DNA of 64,000 bases. Source: Silene latifolia. Lineage: Eukaryota; Streptophyta; Magnoliopsida; Caryophyllales; Caryophyllaceae. The translations under genes were made by a program, and so were the position numbers. A model generated the notes under the pieces. It saw nothing but the letters and a program-made list of their open reading frames with translations, searched no databases and was not told the origin of the DNA. The stretch covers positions 11,362,001 through 11,426,000 of the forward strand of contig NC_133526.1 of assembly GCF_048544455.1 (NCBI RefSeq). The letters run 5' to 3'. Within the stretch, counting starts at the first letter, position 1. Every line of letters begins with the position of its first letter. Shown in pieces: positions 1 through 12,011 of the stretch.

Positions 1-50
1 AGCCCGGCTTGGCCGGGTCGGGCTAACGGGCCTGGGCCATTTGATCAGCT
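1..50. repeat. End of a GGGCC/CGGGT-rich dispersed repeat
   Basis: The window opens in a short run of CCCGG/GGGTC-type motifs that stops abruptly near base 45. It resembles the GACCCG-rich hAT-like MITEs elsewhere in the window (2955-3412, 43719-44338), but only the end is visible, so neither its length nor its other terminus can be judged. Confidence 0.3.
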
Positions 51-84
51 ATAGTATATAACTATATAAGAGGGCTTAGCCCAA

Positions 85-350
85 AATTAAAGAATAAAAC
101 GAGGGGTGGCTACACCCAGAATATCTTCACGGAGAATGGAACGAAGTGTAGCTGGGGGAACATTGAGATGAGTAATAGTGGTAGACGACTAAACTCCTTG
201 ATTGGCTAACCAATCACTTGCCTTGTTAGCTTCTCTAAAAATATGTTGTAGCTTAACCTTTCACCCGGGGTCGCGGATTAATTCTTTACACCGAATGACG
301 AGATGACGGAGACTATTGCTAACCAGTTGATCCTCCAAAACCATCTTAAC
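85..350 (-). pseudogene. LINE-type RNase H domain fragment (RVT_3-like), decayed
   Basis: Read on the minus strand, this stretch encodes recognisable pieces of the RNase H-like domain found at the C-terminus of plant LINE polyproteins. One is LRHLVIRCKELIRDPG, followed by HIFREANKASDWLANQG, with the conserved Asp in the A(S)DWLA position, then a tail ending in DILGVATPRF. At least two in-frame stops interrupt it (one after DPG, one after LANQGV) and no reverse transcriptase remains, so it is a dead fragment. No host function is implied. Confidence 0.55.
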
Positions 351-525
351 ACAAATAATTGTTGTTGACATGAGCTGTTTGTTAAGTAGACATGAAGGAT
401 CACGATGATTTCTCAATTAACTTTAATTTTGGAACAACAAAAAATGTTCTTCATACGAGCACAGAGTTGTGGTAGTTGGTAACTCGCTACAGGCGGTGGA
501 GCATTTTTTAGTAAAGGGCCAATAT

Positions 526-688
526 TGATAGATAAACCATCTCAACTAAAGTTTTTGAGGAGTGACACCAAAGGTCACGATGGCTCTGATACCATGATAG
601 ATGAACTATCTCAACCAAAACCTTAAGGTGATGGTTGAGGCCCAACTATTATAATTATTCATATTAAATATATGTAACTCCTTCAACA
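526..688 (-). mobile_element. TRIM-like / short Copia LTR remnant with tRNA-iMet PBS
   Basis: On the minus strand, 688 to 595 begins TGTTGAAGG and ends ATCTATCA, the TG..CA form of an LTR of about 94 bp. It is followed directly by TGGTATCAGAGCC (581-594), the usual primer-binding site for initiator tRNA-Met. A second, partial copy of the LTR end (TGATAGATAAACCATCTCAAC) starts at 526. No coding sequence is present. It could be a TRIM or the left-over end of a larger element. Confidence 0.45.
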
Positions 689-1499
689 TTACCACAATAA
701 TTTCGGCTTCATATCTACATCAACCACTTCTTCGACTTCACCAAGTTCTCTACCCAGTTTACATGTCGGCCGACATACAATCTGTCGTAGTGCGTCGATG
801 AGTGTTATTTGGGCATTGCAACGTAATCTTGTTCCAGTGCGTTGCAAAAGTTAAGATTTGAGACAAATTGTCCGTCACAAAGGGTCATTGACTTAACCTT
901 TGTTTGACATTAACTGGACAGCCATTTAAGGAAATGTATTTAAGATTCAATCATGAGAAATAGAAAGATATTCTCATTCTTTGCCATTTTAGTGAAAAAA
1001 TCTTGAAAATACTGCTTTATATGGTTTCTTATCATGTGCCTTTAGGGCACATGTTAAGAACCGTTATTAAAATAAGGGGAAAATATAATTTTGATGGAAT
1101 CCCACAACGAGGGTGAACAAATAACCAATGAGGAATCCGATATCTAATCAAGTTCAATACCATTAGGGGAAGGATATTAATAGATGATTTTTGAGCGCCC
1201 TCCATGATTCCCGACCGCGATATAAACAACCAAAAGAAAACAGTTAGGCTCTATTTGGCAAAACTAACTAAAAAGACTGAAAGTCTTGAAATCGAAAAGG
1301 TCACCAAATCGAAAAAGGTACACGAAACCTAATAAGGTAGGCCGAAAATTAGAAATTGGTTCGATAAAGTAGCTGATTTTTATTAAAAGTGTTTGGAAAC
1401 TAGCTGAAAAGGTAGCTGATATTTGATCAAATGACGTAAAGGGGCATGATTATTATTGTTATCATTTATGTTTTTGCTATCATTCTTGTGTTATTATCA

Positions 1500-1620
1500 C
1501 TAGTATAGATTCCGCGCAAATGCGTGGTTTTTCAGATAGGGATATTAGAGAATGTAACAATTATACTATTGGTATTTAATAGTGTAAATCCCGCACATTT
1601 GAAGTGTATATATATAGAGG
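1500..1620 (-). mobile_element. Degenerate Helitron-like 3' termini
   Basis: Read on the minus strand, a short hairpin (GCG..CGC type) is followed by GGAATCTATACTAGT at about 1500, matching the Helitron 3' signature of a hairpin plus CTAGT. A second, more decayed terminus (GTGCGGGATTTACACTATT) lies about 80 bp further right. No Rep/helicase coding sequence is present. They look like stacked ends of truncated non-autonomous Helitrons. Confidence 0.35.
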
Positions 1621-1639
1621 TTTTATTTTTAGTTATTAT

Positions 1640-2940
1640 TTAAATATTTTAAATTGATACATTATTAATTTTTCATATTTTTCATATACCTCATCGAATT
1701 TCGATATGAGAAAAAAATGAACTATGAACTAATCAAGAGAATTTAGTAAAGTTATAAAATACGGAGTATGTTTAATGATTTTTTTCTTTAACATAAAACT
1801 AATGATTACAAATAATAAATTTTCTCAAATTGTGTTAATGATTTTTATTTTTTTTGTGACGAAGCTAATTATATCAGTTTAATATTTTATTTTATACAAA
1901 ATGTGTCAAGTCATTCTCTCATATACTCCCTCCTATTCTACATAAACTTCCTTCTTTCCTTTTTCATCTATTCACAATATCTTCCCTATTTCCTTATTTA
2001 GTAAAGTTTTATACTTATTTTAATCACCTTACCCCACAACAATACCCCACCCCACGGCCCCACCCCACAACAATACTTATTTTAATCAACCTACCCCCAC
2101 AATAATACTTATTTTAACCACCTCACCCACAATAATACCCCACAATACATTCACTCTCTCCAATTATCAAACCTCACTACAATACTTTACCTTATTTAAT
2201 CCCTCTCCTTAATTCTAGTACCCCCCCCCCCCCCCCATGAATAAGGAGGTTCATCTAGAATATGAGGGAGTATAATAATACATAACAAAAATTTAGAAAT
2301 TTACAATTTATAAAATTATAGTGAATTTATCTTCTTTAATTAAAATATTATAATTTAGATTTTCAAAGAAAATATTATTATTTGATTAAAAGGTTATATT
2401 TTGATGAAATGATAATAATTTAAAGAAAGAAGTATTTTTGTTTTCATATTTAGCTTGATACCTTTTTGGAGGAAAACTTTGGAGAATTTTATTCTCTTAT
2501 TATGTAGAAGGATTCATTCCAAATTTTATATCTTCAAATTTTTATATTTCACCTAATTGTAATTTAATATGAGAAAAAAAAACGTAGTATGTCATGATTT
2601 TTTTTAACATAAAGTTAATGATTTTATTTTATAACTTTGCTTAAATTATCTTCATGAGTTTTTTTCACGTAGCTAATAATATTATTTTATTGTTTTATGT
2701 AGTTTAAGTATGCATTAAGTCATTTTCGAAGAAAAATTAACAAATTTGTATTTTATAATTTTATACTCCTTTTATTTTATTTTGATTAAAACATTATATA
2801 ATTATAATATAGAATTTAATAAAAAAAGTCATGCTTTAAGAAAAAGATTATAGTTTAATGGGAAATTTTATTTATTTCCTTATATAAGTAGGTGGAGTTT
2901 GGAGGGAGAACTTTTAAGAATTTTTATTCTCTTAGTAATA
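1640..2940. repeat. Diverged tandem duplication (about 0.4-kb unit) interrupted by a MITE
   Basis: The motif order 'ATATGAGAAAAAA ... TTTAACATAAA.. TAATGATT ... GTAGCTAAT/GAAGCTAAT ... AAGTCATT' occurs once at about 1680-1920 and again at about 2565-2725. The segment containing 'AATTTTATTCTCTTA' occurs near 2490 and again near 2915. The Stowaway MITE at 1926-2270 separates parts of the first copy. This looks like an old internal duplication in an AT-rich non-autonomous element. Confidence 0.4.
1926..2270. mobile_element. Stowaway MITE (345 bp)
   Basis: The ends are CTCCCTCCTATTCTA and its near complement (TAGAATATGAGGGAG), flanked by TA on each side (1924-1925, 2271-2272). This is the Tc1/mariner-derived Stowaway pattern. 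The interior is a C/A-rich degenerate tandem array (CCCCACAACAATACTTATTTTAA-type units) with a run of about 18 C at 2221-2236 and just before it. Confidence 0.7.
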
Positions 2941-2954
2941 GGGGGGATTGGCGT

Positions 2955-3412
2955 TAGACCTGGCAAAAACAACCCGACCCGATTGACCTGACCCGAAAAT
3001 ATTGACCCGAGATCCGAAGTGACCCTAACTACATCACCCGAGTGTGAGCCGAAAACCCAAATCGACCTGACCTGGCCCGAATATGACCCGAGCTTTCTTG
3101 ACCCAAAAAAGACCTGATCCGAAACCATCAAACCCGAAAATGACCTGACAAAATATAACTCTAATTGAACCAAAAAGACTTGAAATGATATTTCTCTATT
3201 ATTTATTGACCCGAAAATGACTCGACCCGAAACAACCCGACCCGCTTGACCTAAAACAGACCCGACCAACAAACCCGAAACAGATCTGAAACCCGAAATG
3301 ACCCCTCCCGACCCGAATTAACTCGAAAATAATGAGAGACCCGAACTTACCCGACCCGAACTGGCCCGACCCGACCCCGACCCCGACGCGTTGACCCATT
3401 TTGCCAGGTCTA
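2955..3412. mobile_element. hAT-like MITE built of GACCCG/CCCGAA repeats (458 bp)
   Basis: Perfect terminal inverted repeats TAGACCTGGCAAAA (2955-2968) and TTTTGCCAGGTCTA (3399-3412) enclose a body of repeated ACCCGA-type hexamers. The flanks ATTGGCGT and TTTGGTGT resemble a decayed 8-bp target duplication. The same architecture recurs at 43719-44338. Long open frames on the minus strand are artefacts of the hexamer repeats. Confidence 0.65.
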
Positions 3413-4140
3413 AATTTGGTGTTGTTAGTAATAAAGTCATAATGTAGTTTTTTCAATGTAGTTGCGCAAGTCTCCAACATGTTTCAAAGAGAATGAGAAG
3501 AATAATTAATATATCACGATTAGGTAAAAGAAAAAAAAAATCAAACAATATATCATTGAAAAATGTATTCTATGAATACAAAATTAGTTCTCTATTAAAC
3601 TCATACAAAAAAAATCGATTTTTTCCGGTGAAGTGTATTGAAAAATTTTATTTAACGGTTGTTTGTGTTATTTGGGAGAAGGTATTGAATGAGATTTTAG
3701 TTGACAACATTAAAAAACAAGGGTAAAATCGGTAGACAAAAAAGAATCAGGTACCTGATTTCTCAAATGCTACATGAGGTAGCATTTCATTTCAGGTACC
3801 TTTTTTGGTCAAAAAAGGTAGTTGTCAAACACTCTAAAAAAAATAAAGTACCTGATTTTTTTGACAAAAAAGCTACTTAGGCAAATCAGGTACCTGAAGT
3901 GTACTGCCAAACGAAGCCTTAGTTAAGCATATGTGACAACGTTTTTGAGTAATTGTTGAGGTCTAAATACGGCGTATTTAAACTAGTTTTTTTTTCTAGT
4001 AGGAAATAACTTAGAATATATCCCAAACATAAATTAAGATTAACACTACAACATCAAGATAAACTAGAATAGCGAAGGCAGGACGGTGAAGGACGGAAGA
4101 TTGGCCACGGGCATTTGTCCCAGCTTTATCAGCACAGAAG

Positions 4141-5130
4141 TGTGGGTTAATATCCGTATACTACCCTTTAATTGTAGGATTATAACGCAAAATTCATATG
4201 TAGTTTATAGTCATAAAACGAAAAACATGATGAAAACGATAAAGATGTAGAAATAACCTTCGGTCCTAGTGCAAAAGGCAATGAGAGATCAAGTAAGATC
4301 TCCTCCTAATCGTTGCACCCAAGATGTCCGAGTAATGCCCTTGTGCTAGAGATAATCCCCTAATTGCCTTGCAATATCGAGGGGATTGTATTGTGAGTTT
4401 GTGTTGGATGAGAGATCCGGAGTTTTTGGAGGCACAATTCCCAAAACCCTAATTATTTTTGTCAAATGAATATTAGGTTAGACAAAGAGGAGAAGCTCTC
4501 CTTTTGTCCTTGTGTGTCTCGGCCAAACCGAGTGAGAGGAGCCCAAACGGGCTTTTCATTTTCTCTTCACTTAAACTTGCGGTCCGGTCCATAGCTTACT
4601 AAATGTATACGACGCGTTTCATTATAAATCATTATCGGTTATCGGAAATTAAGGCATCAACTAATAATACGGGTTAGTTGAATTATTAATACATGTCCGA
4701 CAAAACAGTATTGTATAATTATATTCAATACACATTTAATTAAATATAAAACGTTTATATTCAATTTTACGAATTAACTGATTAATTCGCCTTTAGCCCA
4801 TGATATTTAATCCGTATTAAATATAAGATCTCAACATCACATTTTGACTAATTTATTAGTCAAATAACTCAGACTAACTGGTTAGTCAAATTTGGCATCT
4901 ACATGACTGTATTTTCATACCGTCACATCACTCAAGACGTATCCTATAGGTGTGACTTTTAGGGACCATTGATTACCGCCATCCTGTATGACAATAACGT
5001 CAAACTTATCTAGCAAGCCAACCGTTATTGATAAACGTGGATCAACTGATTATGATACAAAGTATACCCTTTGATCCTTTTAGAGGTTTATAAGTCCTTG
5101 CACTAACTGTTAAGGACACCAACCCCAACA
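4141..5130 (-). repeat. Copia A 3' LTR
   Basis: Begins TGTGGGTTAATATCC and ends CCAACCCCAACA on the + strand. It is a near-perfect copy of 12012-13002. Because the element runs on the minus strand, this left copy is the 3' LTR. The purine-rich tract sits just right of it, read on the minus strand. Confidence 0.95.
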
Positions 5131-5210
5131 AGCTCCCACTTGTCCGTACAAGTGTATGTGCAATGACGTTATCCGCACTAACTGGAGGACACAAGCTCCA
5201 ACAAACTCCC
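5131..5210 (-). repeat. Duplicated polypurine tract / LTR-end remnant in Copia A
   Basis: CTCCCACTTGTCCGTACAAG occurs at 5133 and again 73 bp later at 5206. The second copy is preceded by GAGGACACAAGCTCCAACA, which closely resembles the LTR end of Copia B (GAGGACACCAGCTCCAACA) rather than that of Copia A. The element therefore carries two polypurine-tract copies and a relic LTR terminus side by side. Confidence 0.7.
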
Positions 5211-5986
5211 ACTTGTCCGTACAAGTGTATGTGCGATAACCGATTCTCATATTCATTTAAAATTTCTCCCACTCAATGTAAAACAATTTGCAGATCTGGA
5301 TCCACAAAGGTCGTATTTTACAATCGATCTGTATCTAGAGTGGTTTCCTCGACTAGAGAGTAACTTAACTGATAAAACGAATCCGTATCCGAGCATGGCC
5401 ATGCATTTCGATTCTGACTCCTCGAGTGGCCCTGAGAAATATCGAGTACCCGATAAAGGCTGAATATTTCCTTCAACTCGACTCCTTCCGATCTAAGCAC
5501 GGATGAAATGACCCGAAAAAAATCTACTTGGCCCCTGTTACGGATGACCGTGAGAAAGAAAACCAAAGCCACCCAAAATCGCCTTAGTCTCAAGAGACAA
5601 TCGATAGTCAAAAGAATCGACTCTTAGGATCACCATGGAAGTCCTATCCACGACCGGGCAACGAATGTTATAAAACATTTAGGACTCCACGTCGATGTCA
5701 CAATTGTGTCCTACGAAATATCCGTATAAATCGCCTCTGTGATTGGTCAGTCAACCGGTTGACTTATGGCTCGTTGAACCCACCATCAACCAACGTCACA
5801 AAATAATTGCCGAGTTATCACTCATGTGGGCAATTAAGGACTGAAAAAAATAAATGTTCGTTCGATTCACTTTGTGGTGTTCAAAAATTGTCGCACAATT
5901 CCACATGAAAAACAAAATATATAAATATCAAAACGATGATGTCGTATAGAGTACAAAAGGGAATGAATCTAATCCATAAAAGAGTA

Positions 5987-8900
5987 CTACAACTCAGGAA
6001 CACGTTTAATTCCCATGGAATTAACGTGCCCTTCATGCTTATCTTGTCGTAATGCTTTAGTGAGAGGATCTGCTATGTTATCATCAGTAGCAATCTTTTC
6101 TATCACTACTTCCTTTTGCTCCACGTAATCTCGGATTAGATGAGCTTTCCGTTGTACATGTCTAGACTTGTTGCTAGACTTTGGCTCCTTAGCTTGGAAG
6201 ATGGCACCACTATTGTCGCAATAGATGGTGATCGGGTCATTCGAACTAGGCACTACAGAGAGCCCATGTAAGAATTGACGCATCCATATCGCTTCCTTTG
6301 TTGCTTCGTGACGCGGCATAGTACTCGGACTCGGTCGTAGAATCTCTGTTTAACATTTGTTTCGAACTCTTCCGGTGATCTGCAGCGCCATTAAGAGTAA
6401 AAACGAATCCGATGAGATTTCGAGTCGTCTCGATCCGTTTGGAAGCTAGCATCTGCGAATCAGGTTCGCATAGCTTTTGAGAGCCTCCATAAGTCAATGC
6501 CCAATCTTTAGTCCTCCGGAGGTACTTAAGAATGTTCTTGACAGACCAACCAATGTGGTTCACCTGGTTCTTTGTTGGAATCGACTTGTCATACTCACGA
6601 TATGCCACGTCCGGACGTGTGCATATCATGGCATACATGATTGATCCTATAGCCGAAGCATAAGGAATCCGTGTCATGCGCTCTTTCTCTTCCGTGTCTC
6701 TGGTGCCGAGACTTGCTCAAATGCACCCCTGGAGCCATAGGAAGGAACCCCTTCTTGGAGTTAGTCATCTTGAATCTCTCTAGGACTTTGTCTATGTAAG
6801 ACTCTGATCGAGAGATAACATCCGTCGTGATCTATCTCGATAGATACGGATGCCTAGAATTCTCTGTGCCTCTCCCAGATCTTTCATCTGGAAATGGTTT
6901 TTCAACCATACTTTCACCGAAGTTAAGAGAGGTATGTCATTCCCAATCAGGAGTATGTCGTCAACATACAATATTAGGAAGACAATCTTGCTCCCACTCG
7001 ACTTGATATATAAACATGGTTCCTCGACCGATCGAGTAAATCCATTTTCTTTTATCACTTGGTCGAAGCGATGATTCCAACTCCTTGATGCTTGCTTAAG
7101 TCCATAAATGGAACGCTTAAGCTTGCACACTTTCTTAGGATGTGATGGATCGATGAAACCTTCGGGTTGTACCATGTACAACTCTTCCTCCAAAAAGCCG
7201 TTTAAGAAGGCGGTTTTCACGTCCATCTGCCAAATTTCATAGTCATGAAAAGCAGCGATCTCTAAGATAATCCGAATGGAACGCAGCATGACTACGGGTG
7301 CAAAAATCTCATCGTAGTGCAAACCTGGCACTTGGGTGAAACCTTTAGCAACTAGTCGTGCTTTGTAGATATCTTGTTGACCTTCCACAGAATGCTTTAT
7401 CTTGTAAAGCCATTTGCATTGAAGGGGACGAACCTTAGCGGTAAGTCAACAAGATCCCACACGCGTTGTTCTCATACATGGAGTCCATCTCGGATTGCAT
7501 GGCCTCAAGCCATAGCTTTGAGTCAGAACTGGTCATGGCACCTTTATAGGTTGCGGGTTCACTACTCGTTAAGAGTAGAACGTCATCTATATCATGTTCC
7601 TCGACCATACCGATGTATCTGTCCGGAGGAATAGAGAATCTTCCCGACCTCCTAGGTTCCTCAGGAATGTTAACCGCAGCCGGGATTGAAGGAATAGGTT
7701 CCTCCAATAGTTGCTCGGTATTTGGTTCTGGAACCTCCGACAGGTCGAAGGTTCTATCACTCTTTGTATTCTCGAGAAATTCCTTCTCTAAGAATGTCGC
7801 ACTAGCCGCAACAAAAACACGTTGTTCGGTTGGCGAATAAAAGTAATGACCAAGCGTTCCTTTAGGATAACCTATAAAGTATGTCTTGACCGATCGCGGG
7901 CCGAGCTTATCCTCGTGTCTCCACTTGACATAAGCCTCGCAGCCCCAAACCCGTATAAAGGACAAGTTAGGGACCGTTCCCTTCCATAGTTCATATGGAG
8001 TCTTGTCAACAGCTTTAGACGGACTTCGGTTAAGTATTAGAGCGGCTGACAAAAGAGCATAACCCCATAATGAATCAGGTAAAACCGTGTGACTCATCAT
8101 GGATCGAACCATATCAAGTAAAGTTCGATTTCTCCGTTCGGACACACCATTCAATTGAGGTGTTCCGGTGGAGTTAAGCGTAGGGCAATCCCACAGTCTT
8201 TGAGGTGATGATCAAACTCGTGAGAAAGATACTCGCCACCACGATCCGAACGTAGTGTTTTAATCTTTCTTCCCAATAGGTTCTGCACCTATTCGGTATT
8301 CCTTGAATTTCTCAAAGGATTCACTTTTATGCTTCATTAGGTAGACATAGCCATATCTACTTAAATCGTCCGTGAAAGTGATGAAATACCTATAGCCTTC
8401 TCGTGCGGTGATTGACATAGGTCCACATACATCCGTGTGTATGAGTCCTAATAGGTCAGCAGCGCGCATTCCAACACCTTTGAAGGAAATACGAGTCATT
8501 TTACCGATGAGACATGATACACACGTGCCAAATGATTGAAAATCAAAGGTCGAGATAGCTCCATGTTTGATGAGCTGTTTTCCGCGTTTCTCATTAATGT
8601 GTCCCATACGGCAATGCCATAGATACGTTTGATCTTTGTCACCAACCTTTAACTTTTTATTCATTACGTGTAATATTTACGTGGTCTGATCTAAAACATA
8701 AATTCCGTTCATGGAGACCGCCTTGCCATAAATCATATCGTGTAAAGAGAAAATGCAAGCATTATTTTCTATTACAAATGAAAAACCAAGTTTGTCAAGT
8801 GCGTAAACCGAAATAATGTTTTTCGAAAGACTAGGAACATAATAGCAATCATATAATGATAACTCAAATCCGCTAGGAAGCTGGATCACATATGTCCCCT

Positions 8901-10008
8901 TTGAGATGGCAGCCACTCTTGCTCCATTCCCGACACGCAGTCCACCTCACCCTTTACGAGGGGTTCGATGTTTCGGAGCCCCCGCACATGATTACACAGA
9001 TGAGAACCACAACCAATATCAAGTACCCAAGTTCCGTAACTTGCGTGGTTAATCTCAATCATATGAATAAAAGTAGAAGAAGAAGAAGAAGACATACCAA
9101 CAGTTTTAACACGACCGCCTTTAAGTCCTCATGATAAACGGGACATGTGCGTCTCCAATGCCCGATCTTGTGGCGGTGATGGCATTCCATGTTTTCATTC
9201 TTGCTCTTTGTCACGCCTGATGAGTTACTCGACTCACCAGGACCACTCTTACCCGAGCCCGACTTCTTGAACTTCGCCTTACCTCGCTAGGTTTGCCGAG
9301 CTTTGCCCTTACCCTTTCCTTTATTTGACACAACGAGAACATCCTGTTTCATGCTCCCACTGAACTTCATGTCCTTCTCGGTCTGTACGAGGAGGGAGTG
9401 CAGTTCATGGGGAGTCTTCTTCAAATCATTCATATAGTAATTCGCTCTAAATTGCGAATAACCATCGTGGAGTGAGTGAAGTATGCGGTCGATAACAATG
9501 TTCTCGCTGATGTTACGATTAAAGGTCTCCGGTTTCTCGACATTCTCAATCATGTTGAGAATGTGTGGGCTAACTGGTTGGCCCTTCTGGAGTCTCGCAT
9601 CAAAGAAGCGAGTGGTATGCTCATAAGTCACGATTCTCGGAGCTTTCGAGAATTCCTTGGTGAGCGTGGTGAAAATCTTGTTTGCACCATGGGCTATGAA
9701 GCGTTTCTGCAAATTGGGTTCCATTGCAAAAATGAGTACGTTTTTAATCGCACCCGCTTCCATACGAAATCGTTAAACTTGGCGATTTCAGCACTCTAGC
9801 CGTGGGACCTGGGTTTGCCGGGATGGGCTCCAAGAGATATTTGAGCTTCCGTCGCCGCGGCATTCCGTAACGCTTTGCCTCCCGATCCGCGAAAGTTGGA
9901 TCCATCATTCTTGATCGAGTAGACGATTCATCCGATTCATGAAGATCCGAAGCCCGGACTCACGGTCCAATGTGGCACTTGGCATTGGGTTATCACTTGA
10001 ACCAGCCA
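5987..10008 (-). pseudogene. Copia A gag-pol region (broken)
   Basis: Read right to left, the recognisable parts are as follows. Gag starts near 10008 (MAG..NPMPSATLDR). The protease motif LDIGCGSHLC lies near 9010-9040. The integrase zinc-binding part (HCRMGH ... CVSCLIGK) and the catalytic core (IHTDVCGP) lie within 8260-8664. The integrase C-terminal half, including the GVSERRNRTLLDMVRSMM motif, lies in 7435-8154. The reverse transcriptase with the YVDD box lies in 6792-7388. RNase H remnants lie in 5987-6677. Frames are interrupted throughout, so no full polyprotein is made. Confidence 0.9.
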
Positions 10009-11997
10009 TTTGATGTTTAGCAGTTTAAAATCGTGATCTACACTGAAAAAGAAAGAAAAACAAAACGAAATAAGCAACTCATCGAGGTGATTTAAGTCTA
10101 TTTTAAAATTCATTTTAAACAAGTAGACTCTCGCACTTGCATAATTGATCTCCCTCAAGAATGATACAAGTGATCCCAAGACTCAATTTCGTAAATTGAT
10201 AAGCCAATTGTTTAGCTAATTCTTCCTAAAGAACTCTTGGTCGACAGATTTCCGTAAATCCTATCTATAGTCCACCATAGTCACAGGATCGTACGAGTGA
10301 CCATAGTGTTGAGATAAAATAGGTCAATCAGTTCCAACTTACCCGACGTAGAAGGGGTCATAGTATGCCTACCGACGAAGAAGGGACTCATTGGAGTTTG
10401 ACCTATAAAGACCGTTCTCAATTTTTGTTTATACGAGGAAGATCCCATCAACTTAATCATAATTCATTTTAAGTGAACGAATAACTAGCGTCTGCGTGAA
10501 TGAATCAATTTAGGTGATGGCTTAAAATCGTGTGACATGAGAATGTCAATGAAAACTAACTCGTGACCTCTATATGTGTCAGTTTTCATGCAATAATTAG
10601 GTGGTTTGGTATTTAGGCGGAAAATGATGCATATTATCGTTACGAAAAATAAATAAATGAATGCAATACGTAAATAAAAATTCCTAGTGTGGCCTATCCT
10701 AGTAAAAAGAACAAAATACAACTTTGGAATCCACCGTTGGACCCGAAAGCTTGTCTTGGTGTTCCATCTTTGTCCATGTAGCGGGAGTGAGCTCCGTTCT
10801 CCATCTTTAGTCTTCTCAAAATTACAATTAAAATTTACAAATATAAACCTATTTACATTCTAAATAAAAACTGTAATTAAAAGAAATAAAATGGAGATGC
10901 GAGATCTCAAAATACAACCAAGACCGTGTTCCATCATTTCGGTAACACGTTCTACTAAGGCCACACTAAGTTACAACCGTTTGCAAAATAATTAAATACG
11001 TAATTAAAAGGCATTCAAAACATTCAAAATATAAACAAGAACGATAAATTAAAATGCATCAACTAAAAATTAAATTTATTCGTGACATAATTCCGTAATT
11101 ATGTTAAATTTTTATCCAAACCACCAAAGATAATTAAAATTACATGACAAAACCGCTTTAGTCAAGTTAATTTTAATCCGAGATAATCCGTTACAATAAA
11201 TCATGTTAAAGTAACTTTATTTTACGTGGGTGAACCGTTTCACTAATCAAGCGAGAGCATAAAGAAAACGTTTTATGCTATAAAGGCCGAAAAAAAACAG
11301 AAATTTTTTTTTTTTTCTTACTCATCTTCTTTGTACGTGAAATGCATGTACCAGGGCCAAAAAAATTTTTTTAATTTGGCTGAAATGCCGAGAGCCTCTA
11401 AAGGCCAAAAAAAAAAAATTTTTACACGGCTCAATTTGTGAGCAATGAAAGATCAAAACAAAACGGTTTGATTAAAACACAATTGCAATTTACTCTAATC
11501 CGGATTAAAATAAAAATACAATTGACATGTTCTTCACATTTTTGTTGTAATTATCGATTAAAACAACAAATCGCTAAGAACAACACGAAAACAAGAGATC
11601 GAACGATCTAACAAAAATGTGTGGCACACAAATCAATGAAAAAACGAAAAAAACAGGCCGTGATACATGAAGCACGGTTTTCCAGAATTTTCGAGATAAA
11701 AAAAATTTTGCCACACGAAATTTGATGCAATCATTTTGACAGATCTTCTTTATATCGCAATGAATATCGATTACAATGCAATATGCAAAGATTAAAATGA
11801 AAAACAAGACAAAATCACAACCGTGTAAACTAGACACGGATCCCAAGGAAAAAAAAAACGCAGCAATTTACAAATTGCCGAGGGCAAAAAAAAAATTGTG
11901 CCGATTGAAAAAAAAACAGCCGCACCAAATTTAAGACAAAATTCATCGATTTCAAAATCGTTTAATGAAAAACACATATAAAAATTTGCGTGGCCTC
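10009..11997 (-). other. Long non-coding 5' leader of Copia A
   Basis: About 2 kb between the PBS and the gag start, AT-rich with several A or T homopolymers, and no long frame I recognise. Much of it is alignable by eye with the leader of Copia B (54522-56555), including the segments near 10230-10480 and 10690-10820. The long leader is therefore a family trait and not debris. It could hold packaging signals or an intron, but the sequence alone does not say. Confidence 0.6.
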
Positions 11998-12009
11998 GCT
12001 CTGATACCA
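11998..12009 (-). other. Primer-binding site (tRNA-iMet) of Copia A
   Basis: On the minus strand, TGGTATCAGAGC, complementary to the 3' end of initiator tRNA-Met, starts two bases inside the 5' LTR. It fixes the orientation of the element. Confidence 0.9.
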
Positions 12010-12011
12010 CT

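Larger units (their letters stand above)
1247..3918. mobile_element. PIF/Harbinger-like non-autonomous DNA transposon, with nested insertions
   Basis: The ends are imperfect inverted repeats (GGCTCTATTTGGCA at 1247; the right end reads inward as GGCTTCGTTTGGCA). Both sides are flanked by TTA (1244-1246 and 3919-3921), the 3-bp target duplication of PIF/Harbinger elements. No transposase is visible. A Stowaway MITE (1926-2270) and a hAT-like MITE (2955-3412) sit inside. An alternative is that the two ends belong to different elements of one family. The interior is AT-rich and holds Helitron-like termini and a diverged duplication. Confidence 0.45.

Noticed and set aside
2880-3480. Overlapping minus-strand frames of 130 and 93 aa rich in Gly, Ser and Val
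   Set aside because: They read through the GACCCG hexamer array of a hAT-like MITE; repeat-derived shadows.
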